DNA from: Candidatus Moraniibacteriota bacterium
Lineage (GTDB): Bacteria > Patescibacteriota > Minisyncoccia > Moranbacterales > GCA-2747515
DNA: 5,778 nucleotides
Direction of reading: 5' to 3'
Assembly (NCBI GenBank): GCA_027069365.1
Contig: JALXES010000053.1
Span: forward strand, 1 to 5,778
Shown here: positions 1 to 5,778 of the stretch, piece by piece
Layout of the letters: each line of letters begins with the position of its first letter
Position numbering within the stretch: position 1 is the stretch's first letter
Made by a program: the position numbers and the translations under genes
Notes under the pieces: model-generated
What the model saw: the letters and a program-made list of their open reading frames with translations, nothing else
Told to the model about the DNA's origin: nothing
The model's database searches: none

Positions 1-1
1 G

Positions 2-2119
2 GCTTTTGCAACACATTTTGTAGCAACGCTGGAGCAATTTCACGTGTGGGGGTACTGGGTGGTTGCGCTCATTGCGTTGCTGGAGGCAGTGCCGTTTGTC
101 GGGCTTTTTGTCCCCGGGATGACAATCATTATCATCGTGGGCTTTGCAATTGCCAATGGCGTCTGGAACATGTCCGTCATGTGGGCATTTGTGGCGGTGG
201 GGGCTGTGCTGGGAGATGTGATTGGTTATTTCATGGGACGGCATACAGAGGTAGTGTTTCAGCGACACTACCGCATGCTGATGCGGTCGCGGCACATGCA
301 GCGCGCGCAACAGTTCTTTCGCTCGCACCGTAGTGGGTATAGCGTGCTTGCCGGGCGCTTTATTGGGCCAATCCGCCCAATCGTGCCATTTGTTGCCGGA
401 CTCCTCAACATGTCGGCGCTGCACTTCGTAGTATGGAGTGTCGTCGGAAGCATCATCTATGCAACGGTATTCCTCGCGCTCGGTTATTTCTTTGGTAGTG
501 CGTGGCACCTTGTTGTTGTGTGGTCTACAAAAATTGGCTTCACGCTTATTCTAGCGGTAGTAGTGATGGTAATGGTTGTGATACTGTATCGCTGGAGCGT
601 GCGTCGTGTGCATGCGCTCCTGCTATTGCTGCACTCGCTGCTTGCCTCAGCTCTGCAGGGTATTGCACAGAACGAGCATGTCGTGCGTTTTCGTGTGCGC
701 CATCCACGATTGGTTGCGTTTTTTGCGCGTCGCGTGGACCGCACGCAATTTAGCGGGCTAACGCTAACACTATTGGGAGGTGTGTTCTGCTATGTTGTGC
801 TGCTCCTTGCGGGCGCGGTGGAAGGTTTTGTCACAGCGGACCCGATTGCAAGTGTTGATGTGCGGGCAGAGCACCTTTCTGCGGCACTGCGCACACCGGA
901 AGGCATCACCTTTTTTACCGGTGTGACATTCCTGGGAGACAAAGTTATTGCCGGTATGGTGATTGTACTGGTGAGCGCGCTCCTCGTTGTATGGCGTCGT
1001 CGTGATTATATTCTTCCCCTGCTTGTGACATTTGGCGGCGCCGCCATTACAACAACACTTGGCAAGCACTTCTTTGATCGGCCGCGACCATCACTAGCGG
1101 TCTATGCAGAGCACTCACAATCATTCCCGAGCGGCCATGCGACAACAGCCATGTCATTGTATGGATTTATTGCCTACATCCTCATTCGCCATGCACATAC
1201 GTGGAAGCAAAAAGTGACACTCTTCTTTGCTGCTGCTATCCTCATTGGCATGATTGGTTTGAGTCGGCTGTATCTCGGGGTGCACTACGTGAGCGATGTG
1301 TGGACGGGATATTTGGTGGGTGCACTGTGGCTCCTGATAGGTATGAGTATTGTGGAGTGGTATCACGCCAGCGGCAAGATTGCAGTGCATGTACCGCTGC
1401 CGTGGCGCAAGACGTTGACGCTGGTGCTGGTGGGAGCGATTAGCGCGGGCGCCTTTCTCTATGCACTGGGACATGTGCCACAACAGCGCGTCGTGCGCAG
1501 TGAACCATCAGAAGTTGTAACGACTGTTGACGCACTCCTTGCCTCAGAGCGATTGCGGTATACGGAAACCTTGACCGGTGCGCGCCAGGAGCCGCTCTCT
1601 TTTGTCATTCTTGCGCCGGATGACGCGACGCTCATTGCAGCGTTCCGTGCTGCCGGGTGGACGCTGGCAGAACCGGTAACACTGTCAACACTCTACCGCA
1701 CGGCACGCACAGCGCTTTTTCAACAGCCTTATCCAACCGCGCCAATGACACCATCATTCTGGAATATGCGTGTGCATGATTTTGGTTTCCAAAAGGAGAC
1801 GGACTTGCAGAGCGTGCGTCAGCGCCATCACGCGCGCTTCTGGCGCACCGGACATGAGACGCGTGACGGTTTGCACATCTATATCGGCACAGCAAGTTTT
1901 GACAAAGGGATTAAGTGGGGTGTGACACACACCATCGCGCCGGACGTTGATACAGAGCGTGATGTCATCATGCGGGACCTGCAACGCACGGGCTTCGTGA
2001 CATCACTGGAATTGCGCCAACTCGTGCAGCCTGTGCTGGGAGCGAATTTCTCCGGTGACCCGTTCTTTACAGACGGCAAGGCATACATTATTACACTGGA
2101 TACACCACTAAAACAATAA
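2..2119 (+). CDS. DedA / PAP2 phosphatase / LssY C-terminal fusion membrane protein (5' partial)
   Basis: A multi-pass inner-membrane protein with three modules in a row. Residues are numbered from the GTG at 44. The DedA (SNARE-associated/VTT) module spans about 1-155, with ALLEAVPFVG near residue 14, GDVIGYFMGR at 57-66, and RFIGPIRP, whose R105 and R111 match the essential arginine pair known in E. coli DedA proteins. After an Arg-rich linker (about 184-234), the PAP2 module at about 240-440 has all three phosphatase motifs: K341-x6-R348-P, PSGH 362-365 and S407-R-x5-H414-x3-D418. A last membrane segment (about 458-478) leads to an LssY_C-like domain with RQRHHARFW at 592-600. Family knowledge suggests undecaprenyl- or lipid-pyrophosphate dephosphorylation plus DedA lipid transport; the substrate is inferred. 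The frame has no stop back to base 2, and those 14 extra codons look like DedA N-terminus, so the true start is probably upstream. GTG 44, with GGAG 9 nt before it, is the alternative. Confidence 0.9.
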   Translation, partial: AFATHFVATLEQFHVWGYWVVALIALLEAVPFVGLFVPGMTIIIIVGFAIANGVWNMSVMWAFVAVGAVLGDVIGYFMGRHTEVVFQRHYRMLMRSRHMQRAQQFFRSHRSGYSVLAGRFIGPIRPIVPFVAGLLNMSALHFVVWSVVGSIIYATVFLALGYFFGSAWHLVVVWSTKIGFTLILAVVVMVMVVILYRWSVRRVHALLLLLHSLLASALQGIAQNEHVVRFRVRHPRLVAFFARRVDRTQFSGLTLTLLGGVFCYVVLLLAGAVEGFVTADPIASVDVRAEHLSAALRTPEGITFFTGVTFLGDKVIAGMVIVLVSALLVVWRRRDYILPLLVTFGGAAITTTLGKHFFDRPRPSLAVYAEHSQSFPSGHATTAMSLYGFIAYILIRHAHTWKQKVTLFFAAAILIGMIGLSRLYLGVHYVSDVWTGYLVGALWLLIGMSIVEWYHASGKIAVHVPLPWRKTLTLVLVGAISAGAFLYALGHVPQQRVVRSEPSEVVTTVDALLASERLRYTETLTGARQEPLSFVILAPDDATLIAAFRAAGWTLAEPVTLSTLYRTARTALFQQPYPTAPMTPSFWNMRVHDFGFQKETDLQSVRQRHHARFWRTGHETRDGLHIYIGTASFDKGIKWGVTHTIAPDVDTERDVIMRDLQRTGFVTSLELRQLVQPVLGANFSGDPFFTDGKAYIITLDTPLKQ

Positions 2120-2121
2120 CT

Positions 2122-3318
2122 ATGACGACTCCAACAGAGGACAAAATAGTAACACTTTTGACACGGAGCATTACGGAAATCATTGATGGCGCACACTTAC
2201 GCGAGCGTCTGGAACGTGGTGATGTGCTAACAGTCAAATTTGGTGTAGATCCGACCAGTCCACACCTGCACATCGGGCGGATGGTGCCGCTGTTGAAACT
2301 GCGCGACTTTCAGGAGTTGGGGCACAAGATTGTGCTGCTGGTGGGCAATGCTACCGGTGTGATTGGGGATACGTCGGACAAGGATGCGGAGCGGCCGATG
2401 CTGACAGAGGATGCGGTAGCTGCAAATATGAAAAGCTATGTTGCACAGGCCGGAAAGGTGCTGGACATGGACCGCGTAGAGGTCGTCTACAACGCTGATT
2501 GGCTGAACGCACTTGGCTTCAAGGAGATTGGCGAACTTGCCGGGGCGTTTAGCGTGCATGAGTTCATTCAGCGTGACAACATCAAGCGGCGCCTGGATGC
2601 CGGGAAGCGCGTGAGTTTGCGCGAGGTGCTGTATCCGCTGATGCAGGGGTACGACAGTGTGCACCTGCACGCCGATGTGGAAGTGGGCGGCACGGATCAG
2701 CGTTTCAATATGCTTGCGGGACGCACGCTGCAGCCGCTGTTTGACCAACAGCCGCAGGATGTGGTGATGACGGAGCTTATTCTCGGCACAGATGGGCGCA
2801 AGATGAGCAGCAGCTGGGGGAATACCATCAACCTCACGGACGAGCCGCGCACAATGTTTGGCAAGGTGATGAGTATCCCGGATGAGCTGATTGTGCCGTA
2901 CTTCACGCACTGCACGCGCGTACCGATGGCGGATGTGGCGGCGATGGAAGCGGGCATGGCGGACGACAGCGTGCACCCGCGTGACGCCAAGATTCGCCTC
3001 GCCAAGGAGTTGGTGACACTGCTGCACGACGCTGATGCTGCCGACGCGGAAGAGCGCTACTTTGTGGAGACATTTAGCAAGGGTGTTGCGCCAACGGATG
3101 CGGAAGTACTTGCTGTAGCAGACGGAGAGCCGCTCGTGGATGTGCTTGTGCGTGCGGGACTTGCCAACAGCAAGAGTGACGCCCGTCGCAAAATCCAGCA
3201 AGGCGGTGTCAAAATCAACGATCAAAAAATCACCGACGTGGCGCAGACATTGACAAAAGAACAGAACAATAGCATACTAAAAGTCGGTAAGAAAGCTTTT
3301 AGAAAGCTTTCTGTGTAG
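2122..3318 (+). CDS. tyrS: Tyrosyl-tRNA synthetase, TyrZ-like (tyrS)
   Basis: A class I aminoacyl-tRNA synthetase that joins tyrosine to tRNA-Tyr in the cytoplasm. The 398-residue length is normal for the family. The Rossmann catalytic domain opens with KFGVDPT at 39-45 and the HIGH box, here HIGR (50-53). The tyrosine pocket has QGYDS (175-179) and GGTDQ (189-193), the latter within ADVEVGGTDQRFN, typical of the TyrZ-type subfamily. The KMSKS loop is KMSSS (227-231). A C-terminal S4 RNA-binding domain (about 335-390) contains LVRAGLANSKSDARRKIQQG. ATG 2122 lies 2 nt after the stop of the fusion gene and has no clear Shine-Dalgarno sequence, so translation is probably coupled to the upstream gene. 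The changed last His of HIGH and the KMSSS loop are variants but the rest is intact, so I expect an active enzyme. Its last codons also form a hairpin with a following T tract. Confidence 0.97.
   Translation: MTTPTEDKIVTLLTRSITEIIDGAHLRERLERGDVLTVKFGVDPTSPHLHIGRMVPLLKLRDFQELGHKIVLLVGNATGVIGDTSDKDAERPMLTEDAVAANMKSYVAQAGKVLDMDRVEVVYNADWLNALGFKEIGELAGAFSVHEFIQRDNIKRRLDAGKRVSLREVLYPLMQGYDSVHLHADVEVGGTDQRFNMLAGRTLQPLFDQQPQDVVMTELILGTDGRKMSSSWGNTINLTDEPRTMFGKVMSIPDELIVPYFTHCTRVPMADVAAMEAGMADDSVHPRDAKIRLAKELVTLLHDADAADAEERYFVETFSKGVAPTDAEVLAVADGEPLVDVLVRAGLANSKSDARRKIQQGGVKINDQKITDVAQTLTKEQNNSILKVGKKAFRKLSV
3250..3278 (+). promoter_or_regulatory. Possible internal promoter at the 3' end of tyrS
   Basis: A consensus -35 box TTGACA (3250-3255) is followed after exactly 17 bp by CATACT (3273-3278), which matches four of six -10 positions. 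Transcription would start near 3285 and serve the small gene at 3351. The motif lies in tyrS codons, so chance is possible; the perfect -35 and ideal spacing are the argument for it. Confidence 0.4.
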
Positions 3319-3325
3319 TTTTTTT
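3290..3325 (+). terminator. Hairpin plus T tract at the tyrS stop (terminator or attenuator)
   Basis: AGAAAGCTTT (3290-3299) and AAAGCTTTCT (3303-3312) form a perfect 10-bp stem with a 3-nt loop. Six bases containing the TAG stop follow, then seven T (3319-3325). The stem is AT-rich and the gap before the T tract is longer than usual, so termination may be partial. If the promoter at 3250-3278 is real, this hairpin would sit at the very 5' end of that transcript, before the ribosome binding site of the next gene, where it could act as an attenuator. Confidence 0.5.
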
Positions 3326-3338
3326 CAACAACCCTGCG

Positions 3339-3344
3339 AGGAGG
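3339..3344 (+). promoter_or_regulatory. Strong ribosome binding site of the small ORF
   Basis: AGGAGG, within AGGAGGTGA (3339-3347), is a near-perfect anti-16S match 6 nt before ATG 3351. It is the best Shine-Dalgarno sequence in the window. It fixes the start of the following gene and is the main argument that this short frame is translated. Confidence 0.8.
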
Positions 3345-3350
3345 TGAACT

Positions 3351-3668
3351 ATGGGCTGTGGCTCACAACCCCCGCGTGGGGTAACGAGGCATGCTGTTCA
3401 GCGCCTGTATGAACAGTACCTCAAGAAACGTGGCGCTTCACAAAGAGACGCCATGCGCATTATACGCGCTCTTGTACAGGCGTATAAAAAGGGGGCTGCG
3501 AATGGTATGGCTGTTCCCGTGACAGCATCCACCATTCGCCAGACGCAGGCGGGGAGAAAAATCCCTGAAGCAAGTCTGCGCAAGTGGGGAATTACGGATA
3601 ACTCAGGATTGATTGCGCTGTTCAGTGGTGGCAACATCCTTACCATTGAGCACGAAATGGACTCATAA
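3351..3668 (+). CDS. Small basic hypothetical protein, 105 aa
   Basis: I do not recognise this protein. The start is set by AGGAGG 6 nt upstream, and the gene ends directly at an intrinsic terminator, which together make a real gene likely. There is no signal peptide or membrane segment, so it is probably cytoplasmic. Residues 12-50 are rich in Arg and Lys and look helical (HAVQRLYEQYLKKRG, then DAMRIIRALVQAYKKG). Residues 53-80 are polar with more basic residues (STIRQTQAGRKIPEASLRKWG). The tail of about 20 residues has a hydrophobic SGLIALFSGGNILTI stretch and an acidic end. The basic helical half would suit nucleic-acid binding, but no known helix-turn-helix signature is clear, so this is only a guess. 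It lies 32 nt after tyrS and may be read through from it or started from the internal tyrS promoter. Confidence 0.7.
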   Translation: MGCGSQPPRGVTRHAVQRLYEQYLKKRGASQRDAMRIIRALVQAYKKGAANGMAVPVTASTIRQTQAGRKIPEASLRKWGITDNSGLIALFSGGNILTIEHEMDS

Positions 3669-3701
3669 AAACTCGGCAAGCCAACGGCTACCGGGTTTTT
3701 T
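3667..3701 (+). terminator. Intrinsic terminator of the small ORF
   Basis: CTCGG (3672-3676) pairs with CCGGG (3691-3695) with one G-U pair, and AGCC (3679-3682) pairs with GGCT (3686-3689) around an AAC loop, leaving a small internal loop between the two helices. T6 follows (3696-3701), and the A run before the stem can pair with it. It starts at the stop codon of the small gene. Confidence 0.85.
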
Positions 3702-3703
3702 CT

Positions 3704-3732
3704 TTGTCAAAAAATGCGCGAGAATGTAAAGT
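3704..3732 (+). promoter_or_regulatory. Possible promoter of an intergenic RNA
   Basis: TTGTCA (3704-3709, five of six to consensus) is separated by 17 bp from TAAAGT (3727-3732, four of six), in an AT-rich stretch immediately after a terminator. A start near 3739 would be expected. No ORF follows, but a second terminator lies about 185 nt downstream. Confidence 0.4.
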
Positions 3733-3738
3733 TTATTA

Positions 3739-3924
3739 CACATTTCTGAGATACATCACATATTTTTTACAGAAGGTCTCACTGGCAGACACGCTCTAGA
3801 CATAGCGCGTTCCTGACCACACGCCTGCAGTCGGTAGTGCGGTATCTGTGCACACCAGCACAACCGCACCCGCCGCACGGCACAAACACCACCCGTCCCA
3901 CCGACGGGTGGTGTTTGTATTTTT
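3739..3924 (+). ncRNA. Candidate structured small RNA of unknown family
   Basis: The segment lies between a promoter-like pair and a strong terminator, has no convincing ORF, and is rich in potential structure. The clearest hairpin pairs CGG (3832-3834), GTGCGGT (3837-3843) and TGTGC (3847-3851) with GCACA (3858-3862), ACCGCAC (3863-3869) and CCG (3870-3872): 15 bp with two small bulges. Nearer the 5' end, TTCTG (3744-3748) can pair with CAGAA (3770-3774), or TGAGA (3747-3751) with TCTCA (3777-3781), and these two exclude each other. GTCT/AGAC (3776-3790) is a further small stem. I see no hallmark of tmRNA, RNase P RNA or SRP RNA. The length would suit 6S RNA, but its long rod with a central bubble does not emerge. 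A degraded region with a leftover terminator is the alternative. Confidence 0.35.
3882..3924 (+). terminator. Strong intrinsic terminator with 16-bp perfect stem
   Basis: ACAAACACCACCCGTC (3882-3897) and its exact reverse complement (3903-3918) enclose a CCACC loop, followed by A and T5 (3920-3924). Only the + strand has a T tract after the stem, so it terminates rightward transcription. No protein gene directly precedes it, which implies an RNA transcript or a lost gene upstream. Confidence 0.85.
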
Positions 3925-3926
3925 GA

Positions 3927-4055
3927 GGGTGGTGCATTTCAGGTGAGAATTCAAGGAAGTACTTTGCGTACTACAAGGCGCTGTGGCGACGCAGTGAAAC
4001 ACTGGATGCGTATCTGGAGAGGACAAATAGTGAAGGGCTTGTTTCTGCGACATAG
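3927..4055 (+). pseudogene. Coding-like fragment without a start codon
   Basis: One frame is open from just after a TGA (3924-3926) to TAG (4053-4055). It reads like protein, for example RKYFAYYKALWRRSETLDAY from codon 3954, and favours GCG, CTG and GAA as the neighbouring genes do. It has no ATG, GTG or TTG start and no ribosome binding site, so it may be the 3' remnant of a lost gene. Forty-two codons are few, and a chance open frame is quite possible. The product is not recognised. Confidence 0.25.
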
Positions 4056-4065
4056 TGGCATATTC

Positions 4066-4078
4066 GTAACGCCGTTAC
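4066..4078 (+). promoter_or_regulatory. 13-bp inverted repeat, putative operator
   Basis: GTAACG and CGTTAC form a perfect inverted repeat around a single C. It lies where the -35 box of the downstream promoter would be, so a bound protein dimer could block or assist RNA polymerase. No regulator gene is visible in the window, and the family of the binding protein is unknown. Confidence 0.4.
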
Positions 4079-4090
4079 CATCTACTGCTG

Positions 4091-4099
4091 TGGTATAAT
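4091..4099 (+). promoter_or_regulatory. Extended -10 promoter of the P-type ATPase gene
   Basis: TGGTATAAT is a perfect extended -10 element (TGnTATAAT). No good -35 hexamer stands 16-18 bp upstream, which is tolerable for an extended -10 promoter. Transcription should start near 4106, giving a leader of about 29 nt before ATG 4135. Confidence 0.75.
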
Positions 4100-4112
4100 G
4101 AGCATACCGACT

Positions 4113-4118
4113 GGAGGG
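4113..4118 (+). promoter_or_regulatory. Distant Shine-Dalgarno sequence before the ATPase
   Basis: GGAGGG ends 16 nt before ATG 4135, further than the usual 5-10 nt, with an A-rich spacer between. No ATG, GTG or TTG occurs in frame in that spacer, and a stop (TAG 4120-4122) lies in the ATPase frame, so the start cannot move upstream. Confidence 0.5.
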
Positions 4119-4134
4119 TTAGATAAAAAGAAAA

Positions 4135-5778
4135 ATGCAGCAGCAGAACTATGCGGGGCTGCGCGCGCGGGAGGTGGAGCGGTTGCGCGCGCGGTATGGG
4201 TACAATGAAGTGGTGCAGAAGGAGCGCGCGGCTTTGGTGCGCTTCGTGAGCAAGTTTACCGCACCGATCTCGGTGATGATTGAGGTGGCGCTTATTCTCT
4301 CGGCGGTGATGGAGCGGTGGGAGGATTTCACAATCATCGCGCTGCTTCTGGGTGTGAATGTCGGCGTGGACTTCATCCAAGAGCAGAAGGCAACCAAAGC
4401 ACTCGCCGCACTCAAGGAGACGCTCTCGCCGCGCGCGGTGGTAGTGCGCGATGGCGTGGTGCGCACAATTCCGGCGCGGGAGCTGGTGCCGGGGGATATC
4501 ATCAAACTGAACATCGGCGACATTGTGCCGGCGGATGCGGAAGTGCTTGACGGTGCGGATATCGCGGTGGACCAGTCCGGCATGACGGGGGAGTCGCTGC
4601 CGGTGGACAAGCAGCCGGGGGATGTGCTGTACGCATCATCAGTGGTGGTGCGCGGGCGCGTGTGGGCGCGCGTGACGGCGATCGGCGCGGCAACATCCAT
4701 CGGCACCAATATGCGGCTGGTCTCGCAAGCGACGATTGAGGAGGAGAGCCACTTCCAGCGGGCGATTATGCGCATCGGTACGTTTTTGATTGTCGTGGCG
4801 GCGGTAATGGTGGTAATCACATTTGGTGTGTTGTTTGCGCGTGGCACGACATTTATGGAGACGCTGCGGTTTGCGCTGGTGCTGGCGATCGCGTCAGTGC
4901 CGGTGGCGCTGCCGGCTGTGCTCTCGGTTACGATGGCGATCGGGGCGCACGCGCTTGCCAAGAGCAAGGCAATTGTGGCGCGCTTTACGGCGATTGAGGA
5001 GCTTGCCGGTGCGGATACGTTGTGCGTGGACAAAACGGGGACGCTGACCAAAAACGAGCTGTCCATCGCCGCGCCGATTGTGTATGGGCGATACAGCGAG
5101 CGCGACCTGTTTGTAGATGCGCTTTTGGCCAGTGAGAAGGAAAACCAGTCCCCGATTGAGCGCGCGATTGCGCAGTATGCGCAGCTGCACCACCACGCGC
5201 GCGCGGCGCACTCCTACACGATTGACGCGTTTACGCCGTTCAATCCAAAGAGCAAGATGACGGTGGTGCGTGCGCGCAGTGCGCATGATGCGCGCCGCAT
5301 CGTGATGTGTGCGCCGCAAGTGCTTCTATCGCACATACAGAGTGCCGCCGCGCGCGAGCGTGTCAGTGCGGATATTGATGCGCTTGCCGCACAGGGCTTT
5401 CGGACGCTGGCGGTGGGTGAAGGTGATCCTGACGGTGCGCTGGAGCCGGTGGGGCTCATTCCGCTGCTGGACCCGCCGCGCGATGACTCGGCGCAGACGG
5501 TGTCACAGGTGCGGCGCCACCACATTACACTAAAGATGCTCACCGGTGACCACGCGAAAATTGCGCGCTACATTGCGTCGCTCGTGGGGATTGGGACGCG
5601 CGTGGCGCGTGCGGCGGACATCCGCATCAAAGGTGACGGTATTGATCCGCATGCGGTGGCGCGGCACGATGTGTTTGCCGAAGTGGCGCCGCGGGACAAG
5701 TATGATATTGTATCAGCGCTGCAGTCACGCGATCACATCGTGGCGATGACGGGCGACGGGGTCAACGACGCGCCGGCG
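4135..5778 (+). CDS. P-type ATPase, plasma-membrane H+-ATPase class (PIIIA), 3' partial
   Basis: An ion pump driven by ATP through a phospho-aspartate intermediate; class PIIIA members export protons. The 548 codons visible have no stop and run to the window edge. An N-terminal segment (about 6-40, GLRAREVERLRARYGYNEV) precedes TM1 (about 43-59) and TM2 (about 65-80). The actuator domain has PARELVPGDII and TGES (151-154). TM3 is near 214-235, and TM4 holds PVALP (256-260) within SVPVALPAVLSVTMAIGA, characteristic of PIIIA pumps. Phosphorylation site: DKTGT (D299). The nucleotide-binding domain is about 310-440, followed by LDPPRDDS (445-452), LTGD (469-472) and TGDGVNDAP (539-547). TM5-TM10, with the proton-binding residues, lie outside. 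Odd points: the usual KGAP motif is MCAP (391-394), and the usual KRT of the N domain is K374-M-T. It has its own promoter. The class is secure; proton as substrate is family inference. Confidence 0.95.
   Translation, partial: MQQQNYAGLRAREVERLRARYGYNEVVQKERAALVRFVSKFTAPISVMIEVALILSAVMERWEDFTIIALLLGVNVGVDFIQEQKATKALAALKETLSPRAVVVRDGVVRTIPARELVPGDIIKLNIGDIVPADAEVLDGADIAVDQSGMTGESLPVDKQPGDVLYASSVVVRGRVWARVTAIGAATSIGTNMRLVSQATIEEESHFQRAIMRIGTFLIVVAAVMVVITFGVLFARGTTFMETLRFALVLAIASVPVALPAVLSVTMAIGAHALAKSKAIVARFTAIEELAGADTLCVDKTGTLTKNELSIAAPIVYGRYSERDLFVDALLASEKENQSPIERAIAQYAQLHHHARAAHSYTIDAFTPFNPKSKMTVVRARSAHDARRIVMCAPQVLLSHIQSAAARERVSADIDALAAQGFRTLAVGEGDPDGALEPVGLIPLLDPPRDDSAQTVSQVRRHHITLKMLTGDHAKIARYIASLVGIGTRVARAADIRIKGDGIDPHAVARHDVFAEVAPRDKYDIVSALQSRDHIVAMTGDGVNDAPA

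Noticed and set aside
2227..3225. Long open frame on the - strand opposite tyrS (332 codons)
   Set aside because: It lies wholly antisense to an unmistakable tyrS, is His/Arg-rich, and shows no domain or RBS; it is a by-product of the codon bias of tyrS.
3739..3924. tmRNA, RNase P RNA, SRP RNA or 6S RNA identity for the intergenic RNA
   Set aside because: None of the conserved core sequences of the first three is present, and the long-rod fold of 6S RNA could not be drawn; it is left as an unknown candidate.
3958..3972. Short inverted repeat AGTAC-N5-GTACT
   Set aside because: Five-base arms inside a possible gene remnant, not near a promoter element; expected by chance.
3796..4053. 85-codon frame on the - strand in the intergenic region
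   Set aside because: It runs through the 16-bp terminator stem, has no RBS, and its composition (many Thr, Cys, Trp) does not look like a protein.
4149..5066. Long open frame on the - strand opposite the ATPase (305 codons)
   Set aside because: Its Ser/Thr/Ala-rich, low-complexity product mirrors the GC-rich codons of the ATPase on the + strand, whose motifs are continuous.
1..5778. CRISPR arrays, insertion sequences, tRNA genes, or TGA recoding
   Set aside because: No regular repeats, transposase, tRNA cloverleaf or in-frame TGA within the genes was found on either strand.

Overview
The window is 5.8 kb of bacterial DNA with every supported gene on the + strand. It carries the 3' part of a large membrane fusion protein (DedA + PAP2 phosphatase + LssY C-terminal domain), a complete tyrosyl-tRNA synthetase (tyrS), a small orphan ORF, a 466-base gene-free stretch dense in signals, and the 5' two thirds of a P-type ATPase of the plasma-membrane H+-ATPase class (PIIIA). 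The ATPase frame stays open to the right edge. The fusion gene's frame is open through the left edge, so both outer genes are partial.

Organism: sigma70-like promoter elements, strong Shine-Dalgarno sequences and U-tract terminators indicate a bacterium. Stops seen are TAA and TAG, and no in-frame TGA lies in the genes, so there is no sign of TGA recoding. The DNA is moderately GC-rich, and the ATPase looks more GC-rich at third positions than the fusion gene. The TyrRS is of the compact TyrZ-like type with a variant HIGH motif (HIGR). An uncultured lineage, possibly Patescibacteria/CPR, would fit, but this is a weak inference; no marker here fixes the phylum.

Layout: (1) 2-2119, fusion protein, followed after 2 nt by (2) 2122-3318, tyrS, evidently co-transcribed. 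The last codons of tyrS contain a perfect 10-bp hairpin followed by T7, and just upstream a TTGACA-N17-CATACT promoter-like pair. (3) 3351-3668, a 105-residue protein of unknown function with a very good ribosome binding site, closed by an intrinsic terminator. (4) 3669-4134, no intact gene: a terminator, a promoter-like pair, a hairpin-rich segment closed by a second terminator with a 16-bp stem (together a candidate small RNA), a coding-like fragment without a start codon, then a perfect extended -10 promoter with a 13-bp inverted repeat across its -35 zone. (5) 4135 to the right edge, the ATPase.

Function: the fusion protein probably dephosphorylates a lipid or polyprenyl pyrophosphate in the membrane, and the ATPase would pump protons outwards. 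TyrRS is housekeeping. Nothing shows that these act together, beyond co-transcription of the first two genes. The most interesting items are the candidate small RNA, the promoter/hairpin leader before the orphan ORF, the palindrome at the ATPase promoter, and altered nucleotide-site residues in the ATPase.
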